Counted from the stretch's first letter, positions 27,147 through 36,273 are shown. The stretch: DNA of 64,000 nt from CAIWHR01 sp963788185 (GCA_963788185.1 CAWBGE010000013.1:1-64000); one strand, 5' to 3'. Made by a program: numbers and translations. Notes: generated by a model from the letters alone, not told the origin.

Positions 27147-28271
27147 ATGAACCTCATTTCTGCCCGCTCCCTCCACCTGCTCTCCGCGGTGTTCGTCATT
27201 GCGGTGCTCGGAAGCTGTGCCACCGCGCCGGTCGAAAAGAAGGCCGCTGCGCAAGGACCGGTGTTCTACCCCGCGCCGCCGGAGCCGCCGCGGATCCAGC
27301 ATCTGGTGTCCTTCACCGGCGAGCGCGACTTCGCCGCCGCGCGCAGCGACTTTGCGAGCTTTGTCGCCGGCGAGGAGCGGGGCGCCGAATTGGGCCAGAT
27401 CTACGGTGTCGCGCTGGCCGAGGGGCGGGTCTACGCGGTCGACAGCAAGGGCCCCGGGCTGGCGGTGTTCGACCTCAACAAGCAGCAATACAGCCTGTTC
27501 ACTGGATCCGGGGGCGGGCGTATGCGTCGCCCGATCAACCTGACCATCGACGCGGATGGAACCAAGTACGTCACCGACACCGGCCGCGACCAGGTGCTCA
27601 TCTACGACCGCGACAACAAGTACGTCGGCGCCTTCGGCGAGCAGGGACAGTTCCGCCCGGTCGACACCGCGATCGCCGGCGACCGGCTTTATGTGGTCGA
27701 CATCCAGCACCACGCAATCCAGGTGCTGGACAAGAAGTCCGGCAAGCTGCAGTTCAAGTTCGGCAAGCCGGGATCGAAGGAAGGCGAGCTTTACCATCCG
27801 ACCAACATCGCCATCGGGCCCAACGGCGACGTGTTCGTCACCGAGACCAGCAACTTCCGTGTCCAGCGCTTCACCGCCGAGGGCAAGACGTTGCGCACCT
27901 ACGGCGAGGTTGGCGACACGCCCGGCAAGTTCGCCCGCCCCAAAGGCATCGCGCTCGACAAGGCGGGGCGGCTGTACGTCGCCGACGCCGCGTTTCAGAA
28001 CGTGCAGATCTTCGACGCCAACGGCCTGTTGCTGATGGCGTTTGGGCAGCCGGAAGGGGGCGACGGCCTGAGCCTCCCCGCGGCGATCGCCATCGATTAC
28101 GACAACGTCGCACTGTTCAAGCGCTACGCCGATCCGAAGTTCAGCATCGAATACCTGATCCTGGTGGCCAGCCAGCTCGCGCCGAACAAGGTCGACGTCT
28201 TCGGTTTCGGGCGCATGGCCGGCGCCGATTACTCACGCGACGACAGGACCGTCGCCGCGCCGCCGAAGTGA
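27147..28271 (+). CDS. NHL-repeat lipoprotein, first of two
   Basis: The protein (374 residues) has a signal peptide ending in a lipobox (AVLGSC), then a conserved stretch EPPRIQHLVSFTGERDF, then about five to six NHL beta-propeller blades (GVALAEGRVYAVDSKG, RPINLTIDADGTKYVTDTG, HPTNIAIGPNGDVFVTETS, RPKGIALDKAGRLYVADAA). NHL propellers mainly bind partners. A lipoprotein of this type beside multihaem cytochromes and a barrel may hold the complex together at the outer membrane. The paralogue at 30384 shares the P-x-PRI motif. ATG 27147 is chosen because it gives a normal lipoprotein leader. Confidence 0.88.
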   Translation: MNLISARSLHLLSAVFVIAVLGSCATAPVEKKAAAQGPVFYPAPPEPPRIQHLVSFTGERDFAAARSDFASFVAGEERGAELGQIYGVALAEGRVYAVDSKGPGLAVFDLNKQQYSLFTGSGGGRMRRPINLTIDADGTKYVTDTGRDQVLIYDRDNKYVGAFGEQGQFRPVDTAIAGDRLYVVDIQHHAIQVLDKKSGKLQFKFGKPGSKEGELYHPTNIAIGPNGDVFVTETSNFRVQRFTAEGKTLRTYGEVGDTPGKFARPKGIALDKAGRLYVADAAFQNVQIFDANGLLLMAFGQPEGGDGLSLPAAIAIDYDNVALFKRYADPKFSIEYLILVASQLAPNKVDVFGFGRMAGADYSRDDRTVAAPPK

Positions 28272-28278
28272 TGGAACG

Positions 28279-30381
28279 GTGCGGCCACGATTCCCCAGTG
28301 CTGATTTCGCCTCCACGACGGCCACGGCAGCGGTGCCCCGCGCGTTGCGTCGCCGATTTGTCCGGCAGTGCTGCGTCCGGCGACCGCTGCTGGCCGTGAT
28401 CGTCGGCCTAGCCATCGGCTCTGCCCAGGCGGAGGAGTTCACCACCACCCGTTTGACCGGCTGGGACGGGTACGTCTCCACCAGCTACTTCGCCGACCAG
28501 TTGTCGACGTCGCAGGCGCCGACCGGGAACACTCCCGGCAGCTCGTCGAGCACCACCCAGAGCGACTTTCGGGTCGACGCGTTTCTGATGACGCACGGCT
28601 ACGTCTACCACCCGAAGTTCATGACCTTCGACGTGGGCGGCGGGCCGATTTTCCAGGTCAGCCGGCTGACGACCGACGGCACCACGGACCGGACCCAGCA
28701 GCCGCTGTACAACCTGAGCGCGACCGCCACCTTCCTCGCGGACAAGCCGTACACCGGAAAGATCTACTACGAGCACCTGAACCCGACCGTCATGCTGAGC
28801 CCCGGCGAAGTGTTCCAGGAGGAGACTACCAAGGCCGGCCTCGCCTTCTCGCTGCTGGCGCCGGTCAGCCCGGTGCCATTCACCGTCGAATTGTGGCAGT
28901 TGCATACGCAGGGCGAGAGCACGTTGCGCAGCGTCGACGATCGCATCGATCAGTTCACGTTCAAGGGCGACCGCGCCATCGGGACCTACGGCAACACCCA
29001 GATCGGCTATCAGGCGCTGCAGCAGGAATCCGCGAGCGGCAGCCTGAACCTGCCGATCCAGAGTTCGCGGCTGCGCTCGCAGCAGTTGAACGCCGACACC
29101 AGCCTGGAGTTCGGTGCCGATCGCAATTACCGGGTGTTCAACAGCATCGTCTATTCGAAGAACGACTACACGCTGGAGCAGGGCGCCTCGCCCAAGCTCG
29201 ACGACTTTCGCGTGCTGCTCAACTATCGCGGCACGCACGCGCGCGAGCTGCAGTCGGTCGGGAACTACAACTATCTGCGCAGCGTCCAGGACGGGCTGGC
29301 GACGACCGTCAACAACATGAACGCGGGGGTGAACTGGCTGCCGATGGCCGGGTCCTGGGTCTCGGCCGGCGTATTCGGCAGCGACACGCGATCGCCCGAT
29401 TTCACGCTGCGCAGCTATGGCCCCGAGGCCAGCTTCAATTACGAGCGCCCGCTGCCGTTCGGCACGGCAACCGTCGGCTACGGCGTGCGCTACGACACGC
29501 GCGATCAGCGTGCCGGCACGCCGCAGACTCCGGTCGTGGGCGAGCGCGTGGTGCTGCGCGGAACCTCGCCGTCGAACCTGGCGCAACCGCTGGTGATCGA
29601 GTCGTCGGTGGTCGTCAACAACGCGCAACGCACCCAGGTCTATACGGCCGGGATCGACTACGAGTTGACCGTGGTCGGGGTGATGACACGGATCCAGCGC
29701 ATCCTGTCGGGAAGTATCCTCGACGGCGAGGAGGTCCAGGTCGACTATGTCTACGACGTCGGTGGCACCTTCGCCAGCACCATACTCGACCAAAGCGCCA
29801 ATCTCAATTGGCGGTGGTCGAACTATCTCAACCTGTACCTTCGCTACTACGATTCGCGGCCGCAGGTAACGTCGGGGGTGCCGTCCGCGCCGCTCAACAC
29901 GATCCACGACCTGACCTACGGCACGCGAGTCGATTGGCCGCTGCGCTTCGACCTGGAGATGCTGGTGGGCGGCTACGTCGAGCGCGAGGATCGCAACGAG
30001 ACCATCGCGCCGTTTGTGCGCACCGAGGGCGAGCTCTATGTCCAGTCCGAATTGCCGCTCGTCACCAACGCGGATCTGCGGGTGGGACTGCGGCGAACGC
30101 GCACCGTGGCTGAGAACGAACTTCAGAACGTCAACCTGACTGGGTACGACCTGTTGCTGACGTGGCGCTCGCCGCTCGGCATCACCCTTGCGGCCTCCGG
30201 CATCTATGAGCGCGACACCGGCGGCATCGACGAGCGTGAGCGCCGCCTCGGCAAGCTGCGGGCGCTATGGCGGTTCCGGCGGCTCGTCCTGACGCTGGAT
30301 GTCATTCGCTCGCGCGAGTTGCAGGGCAGCTTCTCGCGCGATCACACCAGCGGCCAGATCACGCTGCGGAGGGATTTCTGA
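28279..30381 (+). CDS. Large outer-membrane beta-barrel, probable conduit porin
   Basis: A 700-residue protein with a long basic N-region and signal peptide (RPLLAVIVGLAIGSAQA), then alternating hydrophobic/polar strands throughout, rich in Tyr, Thr, Arg and Asn, and a C-terminal phenylalanine (ITLRRDF), the usual signal for BAM assembly. I estimate more than 20 strands. Size and neighbours recall porins that sheath multihaem cytochromes (MtrB-like, or the porins of Geobacter conduits), though I see no clear family motif. The start is GTG 28279, 7 bp after the NHL gene; GTG 28333 is possible. The next gene starts 2 bp after its stop. Confidence 0.75.
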   Translation: MRPRFPSADFASTTATAAVPRALRRRFVRQCCVRRPLLAVIVGLAIGSAQAEEFTTTRLTGWDGYVSTSYFADQLSTSQAPTGNTPGSSSSTTQSDFRVDAFLMTHGYVYHPKFMTFDVGGGPIFQVSRLTTDGTTDRTQQPLYNLSATATFLADKPYTGKIYYEHLNPTVMLSPGEVFQEETTKAGLAFSLLAPVSPVPFTVELWQLHTQGESTLRSVDDRIDQFTFKGDRAIGTYGNTQIGYQALQQESASGSLNLPIQSSRLRSQQLNADTSLEFGADRNYRVFNSIVYSKNDYTLEQGASPKLDDFRVLLNYRGTHARELQSVGNYNYLRSVQDGLATTVNNMNAGVNWLPMAGSWVSAGVFGSDTRSPDFTLRSYGPEASFNYERPLPFGTATVGYGVRYDTRDQRAGTPQTPVVGERVVLRGTSPSNLAQPLVIESSVVVNNAQRTQVYTAGIDYELTVVGVMTRIQRILSGSILDGEEVQVDYVYDVGGTFASTILDQSANLNWRWSNYLNLYLRYYDSRPQVTSGVPSAPLNTIHDLTYGTRVDWPLRFDLEMLVGGYVEREDRNETIAPFVRTEGELYVQSELPLVTNADLRVGLRRTRTVAENELQNVNLTGYDLLLTWRSPLGITLAASGIYERDTGGIDERERRLGKLRALWRFRRLVLTLDVIRSRELQGSFSRDHTSGQITLRRDF

Positions 30382-30383
30382 TC

Positions 30384-31406
30384 ATGCGTCCGCTTGCTCC
30401 CGTCTTGTTGGCTGCCGCGATCCTGCTGGGCGCTTGTGCCAGCCCCGCGACCCCCCCCATCGACGATAGCGCTGCATTGGTTTGGCCGTCGGCGCCGGCC
30501 GAGCCGCGGATCAAGTACGTGCGCGCGTTCTCGACGCCCGAGGATCTCGGCATCGCCAAGGGCTTTGGTCAGCGGCTGCTCGAGCTCCTGCTCGGCGCGA
30601 CGCAGGTGCAGCTGGTGCGTCCCATGGCTGTCGTCGAGGCCGACGGCATGCTGTATGTCGGGGACCCGGGTGCCAAGGGCGTGCATCGCTTCGATCTCGC
30701 GAACGGCAATTACGCCCTTGTCGGCGTCGACGGGGGCACGACGCTGCCTTCTCCGGTTGGGCTCGCGCGTGGCGAGGCGGGTGCGATTTACATTGCCGAC
30801 TCGGCGTTGGGGGCGGTGTTTCTGTTGCCGCGAGGGGCAGCGGCTGCGTCGCGGGTCGCGCTCGCAGGCGAGTTGCGCCAGCCGACTGGAATAGCCTTCG
30901 ATCCCGTTGCCAGGAGGCTCTACGTCGTCGACACCGGCAATCACAGGATCAACGTGTACGCGGCGGACGGCAGCCTGGTGACGACGATCGGGCAGCGCGG
31001 CGGTGGCGACGGCGAGTTCAACTTCCCGACGATGATCTGGCGCGGAGCGGGCGGCCGGTTGCTGGTCACCGACTCGCTCAATTTTCGCACCCAGATCTTC
31101 GATGCCGACGGCCGCTTTGTCGCCAAGTTCGGCCGTGCCGGCGACGGATCGGGGGATTCGCCGCGGCAAAAGGGTGTGGCCACCGATCGGTACGGCCACG
31201 TCTACGTGGTCGACTCGCTGCTCCACGCAGTGCAGATCTTCGACGACTCCGGACAGTTCCTGCTGTCGATCGGCGGCCAGGGCCGCGAGCGTGGCGATTT
31301 CTGGCTGCCCACCGGAATCTTCATCGGCGACGACGACACCATCTATGTCGCCGATTCGTACAACCAGCGGGTGCAGGTGTTTCGCTACGTGGGAGGTCCG
31401 ACATGA
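30384..31406 (+). CDS. NHL-repeat lipoprotein, second of two
   Basis: A 340-residue paralogue of the protein at 27147: lipobox LLGACA, linker APAEPRIKYVRAFSTPEDLG, then NHL blades (RPMAVVEADGMLYVGDPG, QPTGIAFDPVARRLYVVDTGN, VATDRYGHVYVVDS, LPTGIFIGDDDTIYVADSYN). A GGAGGG ribosome site precedes ATG 30384. The stop overlaps the 12-haem cytochrome start (ATGA at 31403), which ties the two closely in expression. Having one NHL lipoprotein on each side of the barrel gene suggests both are structural partners of the complex. Confidence 0.88.
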   Translation: MRPLAPVLLAAAILLGACASPATPPIDDSAALVWPSAPAEPRIKYVRAFSTPEDLGIAKGFGQRLLELLLGATQVQLVRPMAVVEADGMLYVGDPGAKGVHRFDLANGNYALVGVDGGTTLPSPVGLARGEAGAIYIADSALGAVFLLPRGAAAASRVALAGELRQPTGIAFDPVARRLYVVDTGNHRINVYAADGSLVTTIGQRGGGDGEFNFPTMIWRGAGGRLLVTDSLNFRTQIFDADGRFVAKFGRAGDGSGDSPRQKGVATDRYGHVYVVDSLLHAVQIFDDSGQFLLSIGGQGRERGDFWLPTGIFIGDDDTIYVADSYNQRVQVFRYVGGPT

Positions 31407-33085
31407 GACGGGCGGTACGAGGGGCGATCGCTGCCCTGTTGCTTGCGGCGCTGGCCGGAACGATGCCGGCATGGGCTGCGGTCGCGACGACCAAACACAA
31501 CCTGTCGACGAGCGGCCCGGGGACGGTCAAGTCCACCACCGAGAGCGAAACCTGCGTGTTCTGTCATGCGCCGCACAATGGCGCGCCCGCGGGGGCGCTG
31601 TGGAACCGACGGGCGCCGGGCAGCACCTACACTCCGTACACGAGCTCGACCGCCCGCGGCAATGCCGGGCAACCCAATGGGGCGTCGCTGCTGTGCCTCT
31701 CCTGCCACGACGGGACGATTGCGCTGGGCGAACTGCTCAATCGTGCCACGACGGTGGCGATGACATCCGCGAACATGCCGGTGGGTACGACCCGGCTGGG
31801 TACCGATCTCTCCGACGATCATCCGGTATCGTTCGCGTATACGGCATCGCTTGCAACTGCACGCGGCGGCGAACTGGTCAATCCGGCAACGTTGACAGGG
31901 AGCGTCAAGCTCGACGGTTCCGGGCAGATGCAGTGCACGTCGTGCCACGACCCGCACAACGATGCCAACGGCAAGTTCCTGGTGATGGTCAACCAGGCAT
32001 CGGCGTTGTGCATGACCTGCCACAGCAAGAGCAATTGGTCGACAAGCGACCACAAGCTGTCGGCGCGAACCTGGAACGGCGTGGCGCCGGATCCCTGGCC
32101 GCATACGGCAGGTACCACGGTGGCGGCCAACGCCTGCGAGAACTGTCATCAGCCGCATTCGGCGCCGGGCAAGAAATGGCTGCTCAACACGGCAGCCGAA
32201 GAAAGTACTTGTTTCTCCTGCCACAACGGCAACGTGGCGGCCAAGAACATGCAGTCGGAGTTCAACAAGGCGTCGGTCCACTTCGTGTCTGGCACGACGG
32301 GGGTTCACGATCCGGCCGAGTCTGCCGTAGTTTCGTCACGCCACGTCGAATGTGCCGATTGCCACAATCCCCACGCCGCGTCCGCCGGCGGACCGCTGAG
32401 CGGCGTGCGCGGCGTCTCGATTGCCAACACGGAAGTGAATCCGGTCACAGCCGAATACCAGATCTGCTTTCGTTGTCACGGCGACAGTCCCGGCAAGCCG
32501 TCTCCGCGCACGCCACGCCAGATCGCTCAGGCCAACACGCGGCTCGAGTTCAGCACGACCAACCCGTCCTACCACCCGGTGGCAGGGGTCGGCAAGAACA
32601 CCAGCGTGCCGAGTCTGATTTCACCGCTGACGACCGCCAGCTCGATCGGCTGCGGCAGCTGTCACAACAACAACGCGGGCCCCGGCGCCAACGGAACGGG
32701 ACCCAAGGGGCCGCACGGGTCGACCTACACGCCGTTGCTCGAGCGGCAGTACGTGACCACCGACAACACCACGGAGAGCGCCGCGAACTACGCGCTCTGC
32801 TACAAGTGCCACAGCCGCACCAGCATTCTCGGCAACGCGAGTTTCAAGGACCACAACAAGCACATCGTCGGCGAGCGTACACCGTGCAACGTCTGCCACG
32901 ACCCGCATGGCATCAGTTCGACGCAGGGCAACACGACCAACAACAGCAAACTGATCAACTTCGACACCTCGGTGGTGACCGCCGTGTCGCCAACGGTGCC
33001 GATCCGCTTTGTCGTGACGGGCACCAACAAGGGAAGTTGCTACCTCGTCTGTCACGGCAAGTCCCACAACCCGCTGACCTACTGA
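31403..33085 (+). CDS. Dodecahaem c-type cytochrome (11 CXXCH plus one CX3CH)
   Basis: A 560-residue exported protein (signal peptide IAALLLAALAGTMPAWA). Eleven canonical motifs occur: CVFCH, CLSCH, CTSCH, CMTCH, CENCH, CFSCH, CADCH, CFRCH, CGSCH, CYKCH, CNVCH. The last site, CYLVCH near the C-terminus, has three residues between the cysteines; if it carries haem, special maturation may be needed. Many sites have a nearby second His (DPHN, QPHS, NPHA), as in doubled-CXXCH proteins. There is no lipobox. It is the largest electron carrier of the cluster and may face the outside or lie in the barrel. Confidence 0.88.
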   Translation: MRRAVRGAIAALLLAALAGTMPAWAAVATTKHNLSTSGPGTVKSTTESETCVFCHAPHNGAPAGALWNRRAPGSTYTPYTSSTARGNAGQPNGASLLCLSCHDGTIALGELLNRATTVAMTSANMPVGTTRLGTDLSDDHPVSFAYTASLATARGGELVNPATLTGSVKLDGSGQMQCTSCHDPHNDANGKFLVMVNQASALCMTCHSKSNWSTSDHKLSARTWNGVAPDPWPHTAGTTVAANACENCHQPHSAPGKKWLLNTAAEESTCFSCHNGNVAAKNMQSEFNKASVHFVSGTTGVHDPAESAVVSSRHVECADCHNPHAASAGGPLSGVRGVSIANTEVNPVTAEYQICFRCHGDSPGKPSPRTPRQIAQANTRLEFSTTNPSYHPVAGVGKNTSVPSLISPLTTASSIGCGSCHNNNAGPGANGTGPKGPHGSTYTPLLERQYVTTDNTTESAANYALCYKCHSRTSILGNASFKDHNKHIVGERTPCNVCHDPHGISSTQGNTTNNSKLINFDTSVVTAVSPTVPIRFVVTGTNKGSCYLVCHGKSHNPLTY

Positions 33086-33127
33086 GGCCCGCGGTACGAA
33101 AACGGCACCACGAGAGAGAGAACGAAC

Positions 33128-33892
33128 ATGCTGCGACGCCGAACGCTACAGGATCTTGCGGCGATGTTGTCGCTGGCGCTGCTGGCTTGCGTCGGAACGA
33201 CGGCCCGCGCGCAGGATTCGGCCTGCCTGCAATGCCACAGCGACCTGGCCAAGGAGAAGGTCGTGCACGCCGCATTGCAAATGGGCTGCAAGACCTGCCA
33301 CACCGGGATCGACGCGTCGAAATACCCGCACAAGCTGACCGGAACGATCGCCAAGGGACTCTCGGCGCCCGAGGCAGAGCTTTGCATCGGCTGCCACGAG
33401 AAGGAGAAGTTCAAGAAGAAGGTCACCCACGCCGCAGTCACCATGGGCTGCAGTGGCTGTCACGAGCCGCACTCGTCGGCAAACGAGAAGCTGCTGACCG
33501 CCAAGCTGCCGGCGGTCTGCCACACGTGCCACGACAAGAAGGAGTTCGCCGGCAAGATTACCCACGCGCCGGCCGAGGCCGGGATGTGCGGCGCGTGCCA
33601 TGACCCGCATGCGTCCGATCACGCGGCCCTGCTCACCAAGCCGACAGCGGCGCTGTGTCTGGAGTGCCACGACGAAGTGAAGAAGAAACCCCACGTGGTG
33701 GCGGGCTTCTCCCGCAATGGCCATCCGTTGGGTGACGAAAAACGGCCAGCACCAGTCGCTGATCCGCTGCGCAAGGACAAGACTTTTTCGTGCACCAGTT
33801 GCCACGAACCGCATCGCTCGGAGGTGCCCAGGTTGAACCGCATGGACCCGAAGTCGTCGACCGGGTTTTGCCAGAAATGTCATCCGATGTGA
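33128..33892 (+). CDS. Nonahaem c-type cytochrome
   Basis: A compact 254-residue exported protein with nine CXXCH motifs: CLQCH, CKTCH, CIGCH, CSGCH, CHTCH, CGACH, CLECH, CTSCH and CQKCH, about one per 25 mature residues. Many are paired with HEPH or DPHA, giving second ligands. Its dense packing without globular inserts is like the wire-like MtrA/DmsE cytochromes that sit inside a barrel. I infer, but cannot prove, that it plays this part with the barrel at 28279. It starts 42 bp after the 12-haem gene; the ribosome site is a GAGAGAGA run. Confidence 0.88.
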   Translation: MLRRRTLQDLAAMLSLALLACVGTTARAQDSACLQCHSDLAKEKVVHAALQMGCKTCHTGIDASKYPHKLTGTIAKGLSAPEAELCIGCHEKEKFKKKVTHAAVTMGCSGCHEPHSSANEKLLTAKLPAVCHTCHDKKEFAGKITHAPAEAGMCGACHDPHASDHAALLTKPTAALCLECHDEVKKKPHVVAGFSRNGHPLGDEKRPAPVADPLRKDKTFSCTSCHEPHRSEVPRLNRMDPKSSTGFCQKCHPM

Positions 33893-33972
33893 GCGTCGCC
33901 CGAAATTCCGTCTCTCAGGCTGCCACTTCAATTTACAATCCACGATCTCGTCCCCCATTGGAGAAGTTGACC

Positions 33973-34683
33973 ATGAAGCAGTTGTTGATAATTGTCGCGA
34001 TGTGTTGCGCGAGTATTGCCTGGGCCGCGGACAAGGCGCCGCCGCCTCAAGCCGCACCGATCAAGGGTGCGGTTCTCGAAGTCATGGAAGTGGACGTCTA
34101 CACCTACGTTCGTCTCAAGACCGCGACCGGGGAGACCTGGGCCGCGGTGCCCAAGGCGGTCGTGGTCAAGGGCAGCGAAGTGACGATCGAGTCCCCGATG
34201 ATCATGGACAATTTCGAGAGCAAGACGCTGAAGCGGAAGTTCGACAAGATCGTCTTCGGCACGCTGGGCGGCAAGGCGCCGAGTGCCGGCGGCAAGGCTG
34301 GCGTGGGCGAGCTAGCTGCGGCCCACGAAAGTGCGGGCAAGGCCACGGATGTCGGCGACGTGAAGGTGTCGAAGGCCACCGGGCCGAATGCGCGCACGGT
34401 GGCGGAAGTCACCACCAAGACCACGGAACTCAAGGACAAGCCGGTCGTCGTGCGGGGCAAGGTGGTGAAGTACAACGCAGCGATCATGGGCAAGAACTGG
34501 ATTCACCTGCGCGACGGAACAGGCTTGACGGCCGACAAGACCAACGACGTGCTGGTGACGACCGTCGACCAGGCCAAGGTCGGCGATGTGGTGACGGTGA
34601 AGGGTGTCGTACGCACCGACCGGGATCTCGGGTCGGGCTATTCGTACAAGGTACTGATCGAGGAAGCCACGCTGCAGAAATAG
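33973..34683 (+). CDS. Periplasmic OB-fold protein, NrfJ-like
   Basis: A 236-residue secreted protein (signal MKQLLIIVAMCCASIAWA). The first domain (GAVLEVMEVDVYTYVRLKT, ETWAAVPKAVVVKGSEVTI) matches the small proteins often found with multihaem cytochromes and called NrfJ-like. The second domain (DKPVVVRGKVVKYNAAIMGKNWIHLRDGTG) is a typical OB-fold. A linker rich in Gly and Ala joins them. No cysteine remains in the mature protein, so it is not a haem protein. It lies 80 bp downstream of the nonahaem gene, with ribosome site GGAG, and is the last gene of the cluster. The role is unknown. Confidence 0.7.
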   Translation: MKQLLIIVAMCCASIAWAADKAPPPQAAPIKGAVLEVMEVDVYTYVRLKTATGETWAAVPKAVVVKGSEVTIESPMIMDNFESKTLKRKFDKIVFGTLGGKAPSAGGKAGVGELAAAHESAGKATDVGDVKVSKATGPNARTVAEVTTKTTELKDKPVVVRGKVVKYNAAIMGKNWIHLRDGTGLTADKTNDVLVTTVDQAKVGDVVTVKGVVRTDRDLGSGYSYKVLIEEATLQK

Positions 34684-34690
34684 CAGAGCG

Positions 34691-34756
34691 CCTGTAGGAG
34701 CGACTTTAGTCGCGAACTGGCGCCAATTTCCATCGCGGCTGAAGCCGCTCCTACAG
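34691..34756. repeat. REP-like inverted pair after the cytochrome cluster
   Basis: CCTGTAGGAGCGACTTTAGT (from 34691) and the inverted TCGCGGCTGAAGCCGCTCCT (from 34733) form a long imperfect hairpin just after the last gene of the cluster. It may protect the 3' end of the mRNA. Confidence 0.8.
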
Positions 34757-34788
34757 CAGACGACCCTCGCTTGTACGCGGTTGTTTTG

Positions 34789-34829
34789 TTGACTCCGATC
34801 AACGCTCGGAGGGACCTTTGCAGTAACAT
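34789..34829 (+). promoter_or_regulatory. FNR/ANR-dependent class II promoter of hemN
   Basis: TTGACTCCGATCAA (34789-34802) matches the FNR box with one change, and TAACAT (34824-34829) fits a -10 element. The box centre lies at about -41 from the predicted start near 34836. hemN is a known FNR/ANR target, which strengthens the reading. Confidence 0.7.
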
Positions 34830-34872
34830 TGCCGCTCATTCGCGGGTGTACCACCGCTTATAGGGAGTTGCC

Positions 34873-36270
34873 ATGGCCAATGCCGCCGCCGCCGATCTCG
34901 TCCTCGACACCGATCTGGTGAAGAAATACGACGGGTTCGGTCCCCGCTACACCTCGTATCCCACTGCTGACCGCTTTCACGGCGGAGTCCGTGCCGAGCA
35001 GTACGTGAACGCGCTCTCGACGCGCAATCACGAGCGGCCGACGGCGCCGCTTTCGCTGTACGTGCACATCCCGTTCTGCAACACCATCTGTTACTACTGC
35101 GCGTGCAACAAGGTGATCACCAAGGATCACGGGCGCTCGGCGAAATACATCCGTTACGTGGGCCGGGAGATCGACATCGTCGGCGGCCTGATCGAGGGCG
35201 GGCCGAAAGTCGAGCAGCTGCACTGGGGCGGCGGCACGCCGACGTTCCTCGCCCGCGACGAGATGACCACCCTCATGGGGATGCTGCGCGGCGGCTTCGA
35301 GTTCTCGCCGCAGGCGGAAGTCTCGATCGAAGTCGATCCGCGCAAGGTCGGCGCCGACACGATCGTGTTCCTGAGCGAGCTCGGGTTCAATCGCATCTCG
35401 GTCGGCATCCAGGATTTCGATCCGGCGGTGCAGGAGGCGGTCAACCGCATCCAGACCGAGGCCGAGACGATGACGGTGATCGAAGCGGCGCGCGCCAACG
35501 GCTTCGTGTCGGTGAACGCGGACCTGATCTACGGCCTGCCGCGGCAGTCGGTGGCGGGGTTCTCGGCCACGCTCGACAAGGTGATCGCGGTCGCGCCCGA
35601 TCGCATCGCGCTCTACAGCTACGCGCACGTGCCGCACCTGTTCAAGCCGCAGCGGCGCATCGACATCGACGCCATGCCCGCGCCGGAGACCAAGCTCGCG
35701 ATCCTGGCGCTCGCCATCGAGAAGCTCGGCGCGGCCGGCTACGTCTACATCGGCATGGACCACTTCGCCAAGCCGACCGACGAACTCGCGGTCGCGCAGG
35801 CGAACCGAAAGCTGCACCGGAACTTCCAGGGCTACTCGACCAAGCCCGACTGCGACATGCTGGCCTTCGGCATCTCGGCGATCGGCAAGGTCGGCGCGTC
35901 GTACGTCGCCAACGTGAAGACGCTGGACGAGTACTACGACAAGCTCGACGCCAACGAGCTGCCGGTGATGCGCGGCGTCGAGCTCAACGCCGACGATCTC
36001 CTGCGTCGCAACGTCATCCAGAAGCTGATGTGCAATTTCGAGCTCGACTTCGCCGAGGTCGGGGCCGAGTACGGGATGCCGTTCGCCGAGTACTTCGCGC
36101 CGGATCTCGCGGCGTTGAAGCCGCTCGCTGTCGATGGCCTGGTCGAGCTCGACGGTCGATCGGTGCGCGTCACCGCGCGAGGGCGCCTGCTGGTGCGGAC
36201 GGTGGCGATGCACTTCGACCGCTACCTGCGCGAGGCGCAGGCCAAGGCGCAGTACTCGAAGGTGATCTGA
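34873..36270 (+). CDS. hemN: Oxygen-independent coproporphyrinogen III oxidase
   Basis: HemN is a radical-SAM enzyme that makes protoporphyrinogen IX without oxygen. The iron-sulphur motif CNTICYYC is at residues 69-76, followed by Cys78 as in true HemN rather than HemW. Other family parts are GPRYTSYPTADRFH, LHWGGGTPTFL, NRISVGIQDFDPAVQ and NADLIYGLPRQS. Length is 465 residues. Placed directly after the cytochrome genes with its own FNR-type promoter, it would supply haem for the many c-type cytochromes under low oxygen. Confidence 0.96.
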   Translation: MANAAAADLVLDTDLVKKYDGFGPRYTSYPTADRFHGGVRAEQYVNALSTRNHERPTAPLSLYVHIPFCNTICYYCACNKVITKDHGRSAKYIRYVGREIDIVGGLIEGGPKVEQLHWGGGTPTFLARDEMTTLMGMLRGGFEFSPQAEVSIEVDPRKVGADTIVFLSELGFNRISVGIQDFDPAVQEAVNRIQTEAETMTVIEAARANGFVSVNADLIYGLPRQSVAGFSATLDKVIAVAPDRIALYSYAHVPHLFKPQRRIDIDAMPAPETKLAILALAIEKLGAAGYVYIGMDHFAKPTDELAVAQANRKLHRNFQGYSTKPDCDMLAFGISAIGKVGASYVANVKTLDEYYDKLDANELPVMRGVELNADDLLRRNVIQKLMCNFELDFAEVGAEYGMPFAEYFAPDLAALKPLAVDGLVELDGRSVRVTARGRLLVRTVAMHFDRYLREAQAKAQYSKVI

Positions 36271-36273
36271 CGA

